The notes: generated by a model from the sequence alone, not told the origin. A DNA stretch of 14,324 nt from an uncultured Eubacteriales bacterium (GCA_900313775.1 OMSP01000003.1:1-14324), one strand, 5' to 3'; positions 5,868-14,324 are shown, counted from the first letter of the stretch. A program made the numbers and translations.

Positions 5868-6363
5868 TCAAATCTTGTTTCTGACACGGGCGGCTGTTAT
5901 AGCCGCCGCTTATGTGGCTTTAACTCTTTTGTTTGCGCCGATCAGCTTCAACGCGATCCAGGTGCGTATCTCCGAGGCCCTGACGATCCTCCCGTTCTTT
6001 CTGCCGGAGGCTGTTCCGGGGCTGTTTGTCGGCTGCATCCTCGGCAATCTGATCGGCGGCGCGATCGTGCCGGACATTATCTTCGGCAGCATTGCCACGC
6101 TGCTCGGAGCAGTCGGCACCTATATGCTCGGCAGACATCGCTCACCCGTCTGGGTCGCGACCATACCGCCGATCGCTGCGAATACCGTGATCATTCCCTT
6201 TGTCCTGTACTTCGGTTACGGGCTCAAAGGTTCGACTCCCGCTGTGATCCTTTATTACGCTCTGACGATCTTTATCGGAGAGGTCATCGCCTGCGGAGTC
6301 GGCGGGACGCTTCTCGCGCTGTTTTTGCGCAAAGTTCCCTCCATCTGGGGTCCCCGCTCTTAA
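5848..6363 (+). CDS. queT: QueT family queuosine-precursor transporter (ECF substrate-binding subunit)
   Basis: QueT is the membrane S component that captures a queuosine precursor (preQ1/preQ0 type) and works with a shared EcfA/EcfA'/EcfT energy module encoded elsewhere. The 171-residue protein is mostly hydrophobic, with about five to six membrane segments. It carries the family's N-terminal block TRAAVIAAAYVALTLLFAPI (14-33) followed by QVRISEALTILPFFLPEAVPG (about 38-58). The only plus-strand gene here, it diverges from asnS with 50 bases between start codons and converges with the 819-residue protein gene, the two stops sharing TTAA. No Shine-Dalgarno sequence precedes the ATG; a -10 box ends six bases before it, suggesting leaderless expression. 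No preQ1 riboswitch fits in the 50-base gap. Family assignment is firm; exact substrate is inferred from the family. Confidence 0.9.
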   Translation: MREKNNNQILFLTRAAVIAAAYVALTLLFAPISFNAIQVRISEALTILPFFLPEAVPGLFVGCILGNLIGGAIVPDIIFGSIATLLGAVGTYMLGRHRSPVWVATIPPIAANTVIIPFVLYFGYGLKGSTPAVILYYALTIFIGEVIACGVGGTLLALFLRKVPSIWGPRS

Positions 6364-8819
6364 TCCTTATTATCTTTGATCCTGTCGTCAACCGTGAGAT
6401 AGGCCCTCGCGGCATCATCCAGTTTCTGGACGGTGCGGTTGACTCTTTTACCTGTCTTCGGATCCACACACCGGACTTCATCGTTGACATATCCGTAGAG
6501 CAGCAGTGCGCTGTCTCCCTTGCCCACCATGACGACCGGCTTGTTTTTATTGATCAGATACAGGGTCTGCTCCGCGGAACATCCGGTCAGATCCAGACTC
6601 TCGGTGGCGCCTGCGAACTTCAGCATATGCTCAATGGCAGCGTCCTTGGCTGACTGACCTTCTTCCGCCTTAAAGGACTGCATCCGCTTGATCACATAGA
6701 GCAGATCGCGGTTTCCTCTCTCCCAGAAGATCTCCTGCATGCCCTCCGTAACGACACCGGAGAGTTTGGCAGCGGCGGCGATCGCCTCGCCGGGACTGTC
6801 ATATCCGCGGTCGGCTTTACCGTGACCGAAGACATAATATCGTTCGTTATAATCCTTCTTGGACAATGCGAGCCGGATATCTCCCGCCTCGAAGCTCTGT
6901 TTCGGAGTCAGCATATGGGACTTCTTGCCCGAGATACCGTTCTCGTAAACCACATGGACCCTGTCGATCCCGTCCTCGCCGGTAAGGACCTCCTGACTGA
7001 CATTGCCGGCTTTTGAGATCTTGTTGTTCTGTATATAGTCGTCGGCGATATCGACATATCCGGTCTCGGTACTCTGTACGCGCTCCATCGTCACAGTCTC
7101 GTTCTCGACCCATGCGTCGCGCATATAGACTCCGTCCTTCTGATAAGTCATCAGTTCTTCGTTATCCCTGTTGCAGAGGACCACCTTGTAATAAGGAGTG
7201 ATCTTTCTGCCATCCGGCATCGGACCTTCGTCTTCTTCGCGTATGACGCCGTATGCGAGGTCTCCTCCGATAAATCCTATCGGTTTGATGCTCTCTCCCC
7301 CCGGCGGCTTGACTTTATATTTCTTGCCCTTGCCGAGATCGCGCACCATGATATCTCCGTCCTCGGTCAGATAGGCGATGCGGGCCGCATCTTCCGATAT
7401 GGTATAGCGATCCTCAGTCATGTTTTCCTCAACAGCTTTTTTGGCCGCCGAATTGCCGGCCCCGAGTCTGAGTCTGTACAGCAGATCATTGATCACCACA
7501 TAATAATTGGCGTCCTCGCCGCCGTAGCAGAGACAGGAGGTGAGCTTGTCCCTTGCCACCTCGTAGCCGAGATCGCTTGGAACGAAGAGGATCTCTCCGA
7601 CATAATTTTTTTCATAATTATAATGAAACAGCGACAGACCTACTCTGCCCTCGTGATCACCGCGCGGCATATAGCCTGCCACCGTGAAGATGACATCGCC
7701 ACTGCCGGTGACCTTGAGGATGTTGATGTCGCGCTTGTGGTCGTCAGCGGGAAAACTTCTCGTCTCCGCGTCGTAAAAACCGAAGATGCGGACGAAAGCG
7801 TTTTTCTTTTTATTGTATGCGTAGACCGTCTCGTTCTGCACAAAGGCGACATTGGAACCGCCCTTATCGACTGTCAGGTCATTGTCCGTGCCGCTGATCC
7901 CCAGATTTAAGCCCGCTTCATCGGTCAGGGCAGTCATATCATCGATCCCGTGATCCACCCGGCGCTCAAAGTCAAGCAGATACATCTGCTTGCCGTTGCC
8001 GCGGATCCGGTAGAACTCCTCGACCGTATAGATCGTGTCGTCATCCAGCCCTGTCAGCATCACCTGATAACGCATCGTCAGCGAGGTGGAAACGCTGTTT
8101 GCCTCATGGATGAACCAGGTGGTATTGCCGACCGCCTCCGGCTTAAGCCCCAGCCAGGTCACATAGTCGTAATCGGATTCGATCGTGACATAATGAAGCG
8201 TCTGGTTCTCCAGATCGGCGGGTTCAAGCATTGTCTCGAGCGTACCGCCCTCTCTGGGGTCCATCGTCTGGTCGTGCACATTGACTGCAAAGTCCAGACA
8301 GGCCTTGGTCGTTGTCGGATCGGGCGAGACAAGCCGCATGAAGTAGGATACTGTCTCCCCATCGACATCGGCCTTCATCTCCATCATCGCCTGTGTGTCC
8401 TTGCCGAGTTTTTTAAACGCGTCACTCAGATCGAGCTTATATGCGGTCAGCTGCTGATCCGGGTCGGACTTGACTTTGACCTCCCCGGTGGCCAGCGCAC
8501 GGCTGCCTCCGAGCCGGTACATACTGTATGTCAGTTTGTCGATCGGCTTGTTGAACGTCGTCACATACAGCGTCATCATTCCGGATTCGTCAATAGGCAG
8601 AATATCTCCGTGAATCGACTTGCCGTCGATGTCACCGAGATATCCGTTGAGCGGATTGACCGTATACCCCTGGCAGGCAAAAGACAGACGCGGAAGCTCA
8701 GGCGTCGCCATTGTATCCGCCGTCTTTTCCTTTCCTTTGTTTGTCAGAGCGGTGAAGAGCACGACCGACACGATAAAGACGGCGGCCAGCACACCGGTCC
8801 GGACCAGATAACGCTTCAT
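6360..8819 (-). CDS. Membrane-anchored extracytoplasmic protein of unknown function, C39-like C terminus
   Basis: No function is assigned. The 819 residues start with a basic end and one hydrophobic segment (about 6-25) with no lipobox, so it is probably a signal-anchor protein with a large outside domain. The middle (about 250-600) alternates short beta-type strands and polar turns, for example ISEDAARIAYLTEDGDIMV, in the manner of a beta-propeller; this is judged by style only. The last 100 residues (about 720-819) resemble the papain-like C39 fold: GQSAKDAAIEHMLKFAG (721-737), NKPVVMVGKGDSALLLYGY (759-777) and VDPKTGK (785-791). However, the places for the catalytic Cys and His hold Gly/Gln and Asp/Ser, so it looks non-catalytic. 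From memory, similar proteins occur in Lachnospiraceae. Its GGGGA ribosome binding site overlaps the stop codon of the upstream hydratase gene, three bases before its ATG, implying coupled translation. Confidence 0.75.
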   Translation of the reverse strand: MKRYLVRTGVLAAVFIVSVVLFTALTNKGKEKTADTMATPELPRLSFACQGYTVNPLNGYLGDIDGKSIHGDILPIDESGMMTLYVTTFNKPIDKLTYSMYRLGGSRALATGEVKVKSDPDQQLTAYKLDLSDAFKKLGKDTQAMMEMKADVDGETVSYFMRLVSPDPTTTKACLDFAVNVHDQTMDPREGGTLETMLEPADLENQTLHYVTIESDYDYVTWLGLKPEAVGNTTWFIHEANSVSTSLTMRYQVMLTGLDDDTIYTVEEFYRIRGNGKQMYLLDFERRVDHGIDDMTALTDEAGLNLGISGTDNDLTVDKGGSNVAFVQNETVYAYNKKKNAFVRIFGFYDAETRSFPADDHKRDINILKVTGSGDVIFTVAGYMPRGDHEGRVGLSLFHYNYEKNYVGEILFVPSDLGYEVARDKLTSCLCYGGEDANYYVVINDLLYRLRLGAGNSAAKKAVEENMTEDRYTISEDAARIAYLTEDGDIMVRDLGKGKKYKVKPPGGESIKPIGFIGGDLAYGVIREEDEGPMPDGRKITPYYKVVLCNRDNEELMTYQKDGVYMRDAWVENETVTMERVQSTETGYVDIADDYIQNNKISKAGNVSQEVLTGEDGIDRVHVVYENGISGKKSHMLTPKQSFEAGDIRLALSKKDYNERYYVFGHGKADRGYDSPGEAIAAAAKLSGVVTEGMQEIFWERGNRDLLYVIKRMQSFKAEEGQSAKDAAIEHMLKFAGATESLDLTGCSAEQTLYLINKNKPVVMVGKGDSALLLYGYVNDEVRCVDPKTGKRVNRTVQKLDDAARAYLTVDDRIKDNKD

Positions 8820-8822
8820 GCT

Positions 8823-11096
8823 TTATCCCCGATAATAATTGATCAGACAGCCCTTAAGGAGTATCTCCCTCTCGGTATCTGTCATATTCCCCATCGTCAG
8901 TTCAAGCGGGATCAGTTCTTTCCCCCGCACGATATAACCTGTAAACGCCAGTTTCTCCATTGCGAGCGCGGCGCGCACATCCGGCAGGAAGACATAATCG
9001 CCCTTCTCAACAGGGATATCGCCCTTTTCCACGATCAGAGGCAGCATTCCCCAGTTGATCAGATTCGAACGGTAACGCTTGGTCGCATACTCCTGCGCGA
9101 TATTCGCCCAGCCGCCGAGCACCTTCTGACAGGAGGCAGCCTGCTCGCGGGCCGAACCGTCGCCCGGTTTGATCGCGAAGATCGTGCTGCCGATCCCCAT
9201 CTTGTCCCAGGTCAGATCACCGTATTGTGCCGTGATACTCTTCCAGACATCTTCCAGTTCCGGCAGCGCCTTCACGGGGTCTTCTCCCGCTTCGAGTGCT
9301 TTCTGTGCTTTCTGCACGGTCTTGGCCTCTCCGACATAGGCGGGATCTTTTCTGGAGAGAGCAAACTCCGCGAGCCCCAGAGGATTGGAGCGGTAGGAGG
9401 AAGTCTCACCCGAAGGGATCAGTTCGTCGGTCGTGGTTACCGGATCCTCGATCCGCGAGACGACCTTGATCAGGAGATTCTCCGCCAGCGGCGGCATCTC
9501 GGGCCAGTCCTTGATATTCGGACCGAATCGCACTTCCACGTCCGGATCCGCTTTGCCGTGGCTGTCAAAGACACGCCCGGCGTAGATCGACTGATCGAAG
9601 AAATAGTGCTCGCCCGCGTATTCGACATCGAGATCGGCTGCCGAAGTCAGGATCCCGCCATTTACCGCGGTCGCCGCGATCGAGCGCGCGTCCATCAATG
9701 CCACCGAGGCCACCTGCCCCTGCTGGAGCTTGCTGCCCTCGCGGTTCGGGAAGTTGCGCGTCGAGTGACGGATCGAGAGATCGCCGTTGGCCGGTGTATC
9801 TCCGGCGCCGAAACACGGTCCGCAGAAAGCGGTCTTTACGATCGCTCCCGCCCCGATGATATCCGCAAGTTTCCCTTTCCTGGCCAGATCCATATAGATC
9901 GGCGTGCTTGCAGGGTAGACGCTCATCGAGAATTCGTCGCAGCCGATATTCCTTCCCTTGAGAATGTCGGCGACGGCGCAGAGGTTCTCAAATCCGCCGC
10001 CCGCGCAACCGGCCACGATCCCCTGATCGACCATAAGTTTTCCGTCTCTGATCTTGCCCTGCAGAGAATAGTCGACTTCCTCGCCGAGGCTGACCTTCGC
10101 GTTCTCTTCGACCTGATGCAGGATATCCGGCAGATTCGCGTTGACCTCTTCGATCGTAAAGGCGTTGCTCGGATGGAAGGGCATCGCGATCATCGGCTTG
10201 ATCTCGGACAAATCGATCTCGATCATCCGGTCGTAGTATGCCACCTCACCCGGAGCCAGTTCCTTATAGGCCTCTTTGCGTCCGTGGATCTCGTAGAACT
10301 CGCGGATCTTTTCGTCCGTCTGCCAGATCGAAGACAGACAGGTAGTCTCTGTGGTCATGACATCGACACCGATCCTGAAGTCCGCGGAAAGATTCTCCAC
10401 TCCCGGCCCGACAAACTCGAGCACGCGGTTGTTGACATAACCGTCTCCGAAAGTTTCCCCGATCAGAGCCAGTGCCACATCCTGCGGTCCTACACCCTTT
10501 TGGATCTCGCCTTTCAGATAAATGCCGACGACTTCGGGCATCTTGATATCATAGGTCTTCTCCAGGAGCTGCTTGACCAGCTCCGGGCCGCCTTCGCCCA
10601 TGGCCATCGTACCGAGCGCTCCGTAGCGCGTATGAGAATCGGATCCCAGGATCATATCCCCGCAGACCGCGAGCATCTCGCGTGCGAACTGATGAATGAC
10701 CGCCTGGTGCGGCGGGACATAGATACCGCCGTAACGCTTGGCGCTCGTCAGGCCGAACATATGGTCATCCTCATTGATCGTGCCGCCCACCGCGCAGAGC
10801 GAATTATGGCAGTTGGTCAGCACATAGGGGATCGGAAACTTCTCGAGTCCCGAAGCCCTTGCAGTCTGGATGATGCCGACATAGGTGATATCGTGGGAAG
10901 TCAGCTTGTCGAACCGGATCCGCAGATTCTCCATGGAGGGCGCGATATTGTGCGCCTTCAGGATGCCGTAGGCGATCGTGCCCGCGGCCGCTGCCCCCGT
11001 ATCTACCTCTCTTCCCAGTACCTGACCGGCCTCCTGCGCGTTTTCGCAGAGAGTCCTGCCCTGTACCAGATACATACCGTTCTCATAACGCTTCAT
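8823..11096 (-). CDS. Aconitase-family hydratase (YbhJ-like, putative aconitate hydratase)
   Basis: A [4Fe-4S] hydro-lyase of the aconitase family, presumably citrate/isocitrate or a related dehydration. The 757-residue length and layout recall the YbhJ-like/clostridial hydratase branch rather than the 900-residue AcnA. Visible signatures: GSDSHTRYGALG (151-162), cluster cysteines C364 in AGCAGGG plus C425 and C428 in CGPCFG, substrate arginine region RNFPNREG (447-454), a GSARE motif (about 647-651) that keeps the Ser and Arg of aconitase SSRE but has Ala for the second Ser, and the swivel-domain YRSNLINWGMLP (about 675-686). It begins 16 bases after the ileS stop with GGAGGA four bases before the ATG, and runs into the 819-residue protein gene, so the three look like an operon. 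True substrate is uncertain; homologues of YbhJ are poorly characterised. Confidence 0.85.
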   Translation of the reverse strand: MKRYENGMYLVQGRTLCENAQEAGQVLGREVDTGAAAAGTIAYGILKAHNIAPSMENLRIRFDKLTSHDITYVGIIQTARASGLEKFPIPYVLTNCHNSLCAVGGTINEDDHMFGLTSAKRYGGIYVPPHQAVIHQFAREMLAVCGDMILGSDSHTRYGALGTMAMGEGGPELVKQLLEKTYDIKMPEVVGIYLKGEIQKGVGPQDVALALIGETFGDGYVNNRVLEFVGPGVENLSADFRIGVDVMTTETTCLSSIWQTDEKIREFYEIHGRKEAYKELAPGEVAYYDRMIEIDLSEIKPMIAMPFHPSNAFTIEEVNANLPDILHQVEENAKVSLGEEVDYSLQGKIRDGKLMVDQGIVAGCAGGGFENLCAVADILKGRNIGCDEFSMSVYPASTPIYMDLARKGKLADIIGAGAIVKTAFCGPCFGAGDTPANGDLSIRHSTRNFPNREGSKLQQGQVASVALMDARSIAATAVNGGILTSAADLDVEYAGEHYFFDQSIYAGRVFDSHGKADPDVEVRFGPNIKDWPEMPPLAENLLIKVVSRIEDPVTTTDELIPSGETSSYRSNPLGLAEFALSRKDPAYVGEAKTVQKAQKALEAGEDPVKALPELEDVWKSITAQYGDLTWDKMGIGSTIFAIKPGDGSAREQAASCQKVLGGWANIAQEYATKRYRSNLINWGMLPLIVEKGDIPVEKGDYVFLPDVRAALAMEKLAFTGYIVRGKELIPLELTMGNMTDTEREILLKGCLINYYRG

Positions 11097-11112
11097 GATA
11101 TCCTCCGTATCT

Positions 11113-14100
11113 TCAGATCTTTTCGACGCCCAGACGGGCCTCTTCCTTATTGATCTTCCAGTCCTTGGTATAGCCGGCCGGCTCGCCTTTGATGACGCTC
11201 TCAGCCAGTACGTCGCCGGCGATCGTATCCGCGTTGTCGGCGATGATCTTCTCGAGCTTATCGCTGCCCGTATAGGTCAGCCGGATGTGATCGGTCACCT
11301 CAAAGCCGGCTTCCTTGCGCATGGTCTGCACCTTGCTGACCACCTCACGCACAAAGCCCTCCTCGAGCAGTTCGTCGGACAGGGTCGTCTCCAAAACGAC
11401 CGTAGTCTCGCGGTCCTGCATGGCGACATAGCCTTCGGCCTGTTTCGTCTCGATCAAAAGTTCCTCCTCGGTAAGATCGATCGTCTCGCCTCCGATATCG
11501 AGCGTGAGCGTCCCGCTCTCCTTGAGCTCGGCCATCGCTTTTGCTCCGTTTAAAGCACCGAGAGCCTGGCGGATCGCGCCGAGCTGCTTGCCGTACTTCG
11601 GTCCGAGGATCTTCAGCTGCGGTTTGAACTGATAGTCGACAAAGCTTGCCGCGTCGTCGACGAATTCGATCTCTTTTACATTGAGCTCGTCGAGGATGAT
11701 CTGCCGGAAATCCTCTGTCAGTTCATCCGGTGTCTGGACCATCATTTTGCCGATCGGCTGGCGGTTCTTGATGCCGGCCTCATTGCGGCATGCGCGGCCG
11801 AGCGTAACGATCTGCAGCACCGCGTCCATCTTTTCCTCTAGGTCTCTGTCGATCAAGGACTCATCGACCGTCGGGAAGTCGCAGAGATGAATGCTCTTCG
11901 GCGCGTTCTCATCGACACTGCGCACCAGATTCTGATAAATGGTCTCAGTCATAAACGGGATCATCGGAGCCGCGGCTTTCGCGATCGTGACCAGCACAGT
12001 ATACAGAGTCATATAGGCATTGATCTTGTCCTGCTCCATGCCGCTTGCCCAGAAGCGGTCGCGGCAGCGGCGCACATACCAGTTGGAGAGCTCATCTACA
12101 AAGGTCTGCATGGCTCTGGCCGCCTCCGGGATCCTGTAATCTGCCAGGTTCTGATCGACCTGACCGACGACAGTGTTCAGCTTGGAGAGCACCCAGCGGT
12201 CCATCTGCGACAGACTGTCTTTGTCGAGCTCGTATTTGTTCGGGTCAAAATCGTCGATATTGGCGTAGAGCACGAAGAAGGCATAGGTATTCCACAGCGT
12301 TCCCATGAACTTGCGCTGACCCTCCTTGACTGCTTCGCCGTAGAAGCGGTTGGGCAGCCAGGGCGCGCTGTTGACATAGAAATACCAACGGATCGCATCC
12401 GCCCCGTACTCCTGCAGTGCCTCCATCGGATCGATGGCATTGCCCTTGGACTTGCTCATCTTCTCGCCGTTCTCATCGAGGACATGTCCGAGGACCAGAC
12501 AGTTCTTATACGGCGCTTTGTTGAAGATCAGTGTCGAGATCGCCAGCAGCGAATAGAACCATCCGCGGGTCTGATCGACTGCCTCACTAATGAAATCGGC
12601 CGGGAACTGAGACTCAAAGAGATCCTTGTTTTCAAACGGATAGTGGTGCTGGGCAAACGGCATCGCGCCGCTGTCAAACCAACAGTCGATGACTTCCGGC
12701 ACGCGGTGCATGATCTTGCCGCATTTCGGGCAGCGGATCGTGATCTCATCGATATAGGGACGGTGAAGTTCAGTCCCCTCGACCCAGTTGTCGCTCATCT
12801 CAGCCAGCTCCGCCCTCGAACCGATCGCATGGCGGTGTCCGCAGTCTTCGCACTCCCAGATATTTAACGGCGTGCCCCAGTAACGGTCGCGGGACAGGCC
12901 CCAGTCCTGCACATTTTCCAGCCAGTCGCCGAAACGGCCCTTGCCGATGTTCTCGGGGATCCAGTTGATCGTATTGTTATTGCGGATCAGATCATCCTTG
13001 ACCTCTGTCATCGCGATGAACCACGACTCGCGTGCATAGTAAATCAGCGGGGTCCCGCAGCGCCAGCAATGCGGATAGCTGTGCTCAAACACCGGAGCGT
13101 CAAAGAGTTTGCCGGCCTCATCCAGATCCTTTAAAATGATCGGATCCGCGTCCTTGACGAACACGCCCGGCCAGTCGGTCTCTTCGGTCATATGTCCCTC
13201 GGAATCGACCAGCTGTACCAGCGGGATATCATAGTTGCGTCCGACACGCGCGTCATCCTCACCAAAGGCAGGCGCACAGTGGACAACACCGGTACCGTCG
13301 GTCAGCGTGACATAATCATCGCAGACGACAAAGAAAGCTTTGGTCTGATCTTTCACCGCCTTGCCTGTGAAATCAAACAGCGGTTCATACGGCGTATACT
13401 CCAGATCCTTGCCTGTAAATGTCTCGATCACCTCGTAGGCAGGCGCGTCGCTGTCCTTGTACTCATCCTTTTCCTTGAGCGGTCCGAGCACTGTATCAAG
13501 CAGCGCTTCGGCCATGATATAGGTATAGCCGTCGATGCATTTGACCTTGGCGTAGGTCTCTGTCGGATTCATACAGAGCATGACGTTGGAAGGCAGCGTC
13601 CACGGCGTGGTCGTCCAGGCGAGCACATAGGTGTCCTCGTTTTTCAGCTTAAAGCGGACGATCGCCGAGCGCTCCTTGACATCCTTGTATCCCTGCGCGA
13701 CCTCATGACTGGAGAGCGGCGTGCCGCAGCGCGGGCAGTAAGGCACGACCTTATATCCCTTGTAGAGCAGGCCCTTCTCCCAGATCTTCTTGAGCGCCCA
13801 CCACTCTGACTCGATATAGTCGTCGTGGTATGTGACATAGGGGTCGTCCATGTCAGCCCAGAATCCTACTTTGGCCGAGAAGTCCTCCCACATGCCCTTG
13901 TACTGCCAGACGCTTTCCTTGCAGTGGTCGATAAACGGTGCCAGACCGTATTCCTCGATCTGTTCCTTGCCGTCGAGTCCGAGCTTTTTCTCGACCTCGA
14001 TCTCGACCGGCAGACCGTGGGTATCCCACCCTGCCTTGCGCGGGACCATCGAGCCCTTCATCGTGTGATAGCGCGGGATCATATCCTTGATGACACGCGT

Positions 14101-14280
14101 CAGGACATGGCCGATATGAGGCTTGCCGTTCGCGGTCGGCGGTCCGTCATAGAAGACATAACTGTCGCCGTCTTTGCGGTCCTCGATGGACTCCTCAAAG
14201 ATCTTATTCTCGTCCCAGAATTTTTCGATCTCGTGCTCCCTATCCACAAAGGACAGATCTGTCGATACCGGTTTGTACAT
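11113..14280 (-). CDS. ileS: Isoleucyl-tRNA synthetase, type 2 (eukaryote-like)
   Basis: Class I synthetase charging tRNA-Ile, with editing of misactivated valine. At 1055 residues with an N terminus of MYKPVSTDLSFVDREHEIEK, it belongs to the type 2 (eukaryote-like) group and not the shorter type 1 of most bacteria. The catalytic motifs are GPPTANGKPHIGH with HIGH at 55-58 and KMSKS at 607-611. The CP1 editing insertion lies between them (about 190-400, with TTTPWTLPSN at 223-232). Paired cysteines at 182/185, 405/408, 477/480 and 517/520 are likely metal sites. The start at 14280 is preceded by AAAGGA at 14291-14296, with a rather long ten-base spacing. The 44 bases of leader inside the window show no hairpin, so a T-box could only be checked beyond the edge. 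The first gene of the hydratase operon here. Confidence 0.96.
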   Translation of the reverse strand: MYKPVSTDLSFVDREHEIEKFWDENKIFEESIEDRKDGDSYVFYDGPPTANGKPHIGHVLTRVIKDMIPRYHTMKGSMVPRKAGWDTHGLPVEIEVEKKLGLDGKEQIEEYGLAPFIDHCKESVWQYKGMWEDFSAKVGFWADMDDPYVTYHDDYIESEWWALKKIWEKGLLYKGYKVVPYCPRCGTPLSSHEVAQGYKDVKERSAIVRFKLKNEDTYVLAWTTTPWTLPSNVMLCMNPTETYAKVKCIDGYTYIMAEALLDTVLGPLKEKDEYKDSDAPAYEVIETFTGKDLEYTPYEPLFDFTGKAVKDQTKAFFVVCDDYVTLTDGTGVVHCAPAFGEDDARVGRNYDIPLVQLVDSEGHMTEETDWPGVFVKDADPIILKDLDEAGKLFDAPVFEHSYPHCWRCGTPLIYYARESWFIAMTEVKDDLIRNNNTINWIPENIGKGRFGDWLENVQDWGLSRDRYWGTPLNIWECEDCGHRHAIGSRAELAEMSDNWVEGTELHRPYIDEITIRCPKCGKIMHRVPEVIDCWFDSGAMPFAQHHYPFENKDLFESQFPADFISEAVDQTRGWFYSLLAISTLIFNKAPYKNCLVLGHVLDENGEKMSKSKGNAIDPMEALQEYGADAIRWYFYVNSAPWLPNRFYGEAVKEGQRKFMGTLWNTYAFFVLYANIDDFDPNKYELDKDSLSQMDRWVLSKLNTVVGQVDQNLADYRIPEAARAMQTFVDELSNWYVRRCRDRFWASGMEQDKINAYMTLYTVLVTIAKAAAPMIPFMTETIYQNLVRSVDENAPKSIHLCDFPTVDESLIDRDLEEKMDAVLQIVTLGRACRNEAGIKNRQPIGKMMVQTPDELTEDFRQIILDELNVKEIEFVDDAASFVDYQFKPQLKILGPKYGKQLGAIRQALGALNGAKAMAELKESGTLTLDIGGETIDLTEEELLIETKQAEGYVAMQDRETTVVLETTLSDELLEEGFVREVVSKVQTMRKEAGFEVTDHIRLTYTGSDKLEKIIADNADTIAGDVLAESVIKGEPAGYTKDWKINKEEARLGVEKI

Positions 14281-14324
14281 AGTCTCAGTTTCCTTTCTCT
14301 TATATCTTCTTTATCGTCGCGCAA
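14281..14324 (-). other. Partial ileS leader at window edge
   Basis: Only 44 bases upstream of ileS are present. They contain AAAGGA (14291-14296) as the ribosome binding site. No hairpin, terminator or antiterminator is seen; a TATAAG-like word is too close to the ribosome binding site to be a believable -10. Whether a T-box lies further upstream cannot be judged. Confidence 0.5.

Noticed and set aside
7950..11153. 1,067-codon open frame on the plus strand
   Set aside because: It is the exact reverse-complement register of the hydratase and membrane-protein codons, encodes an Arg/His/Asp-rich product without family features, and has no ribosome binding site. It follows from missing TTA/CTA/TCA codons.
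11887..12867. 326-codon plus-strand frame opposite ileS
   Set aside because: Antisense to well-conserved IleRS catalytic and anticodon-binding parts; low-complexity His/Arg/Asp-rich shadow product.

Overview
The window looks like chromosomal core sequence from a Clostridia-type member of the Bacillota, probably Lachnospiraceae or a close relative. Three things point there. The order hup, rqcP, divIC, tilS is the conserved Firmicute block near mazG/yabO/divIC/tilS/hpt/ftsH. IleRS is the long, eukaryote-like type 2 form. The large membrane-anchored unknown protein resembles a family I associate with Lachnospiraceae, though this is from memory. There is no prophage, transposase, CRISPR array, rRNA or tRNA gene. 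Every gene except queT lies on the minus strand.

Layout from high to low coordinates, in the direction of most transcription: ileS (11113-14280), an aconitase-family hydratase (8823-11096) and an 819-residue anchored extracytoplasmic protein (6360-8819) are tightly packed and look like one operon. It converges on queT (5848-6363, plus strand), and the two stop codons overlap in the four bases TTAA. queT diverges from asnS (4412-5797), and their predicted -10 boxes overlap. A 296-base gap holding a striking long imperfect inverted repeat (4191-4365) separates asnS from a phospho-sugar mutase gene, pgcA (2388-4115). Then come hup (HU protein), rqcP, divIC and the 5' part of tilS, which runs off the left edge.

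The genes mostly serve translation: two aminoacyl-tRNA synthetases, tRNA(Ile) lysidine modification (TilS), uptake of a queuosine precursor for tRNAs including tRNA-Asn (QueT), and rescue of stalled 50S subunits (RqcP). Chromosome architecture (HU), septation (DivIC) and sugar-phosphate metabolism (PgcA) are added to this. The sporulation genes yabP, yabQ and spoIIE, usually found in the rqcP-to-tilS interval of spore formers, are absent, which hints at a non-sporulating lineage.

The most interesting material is regulatory and structural rather than a new protein system: phased CGCT-A-tract repeats over the hup promoter, two intrinsic terminators that each end right at the Shine-Dalgarno of the next gene, a probable leaderless queT message sharing a promoter zone with asnS, and the branched palindromic element between asnS and pgcA. 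All promoters and folds were read by eye and not computed.
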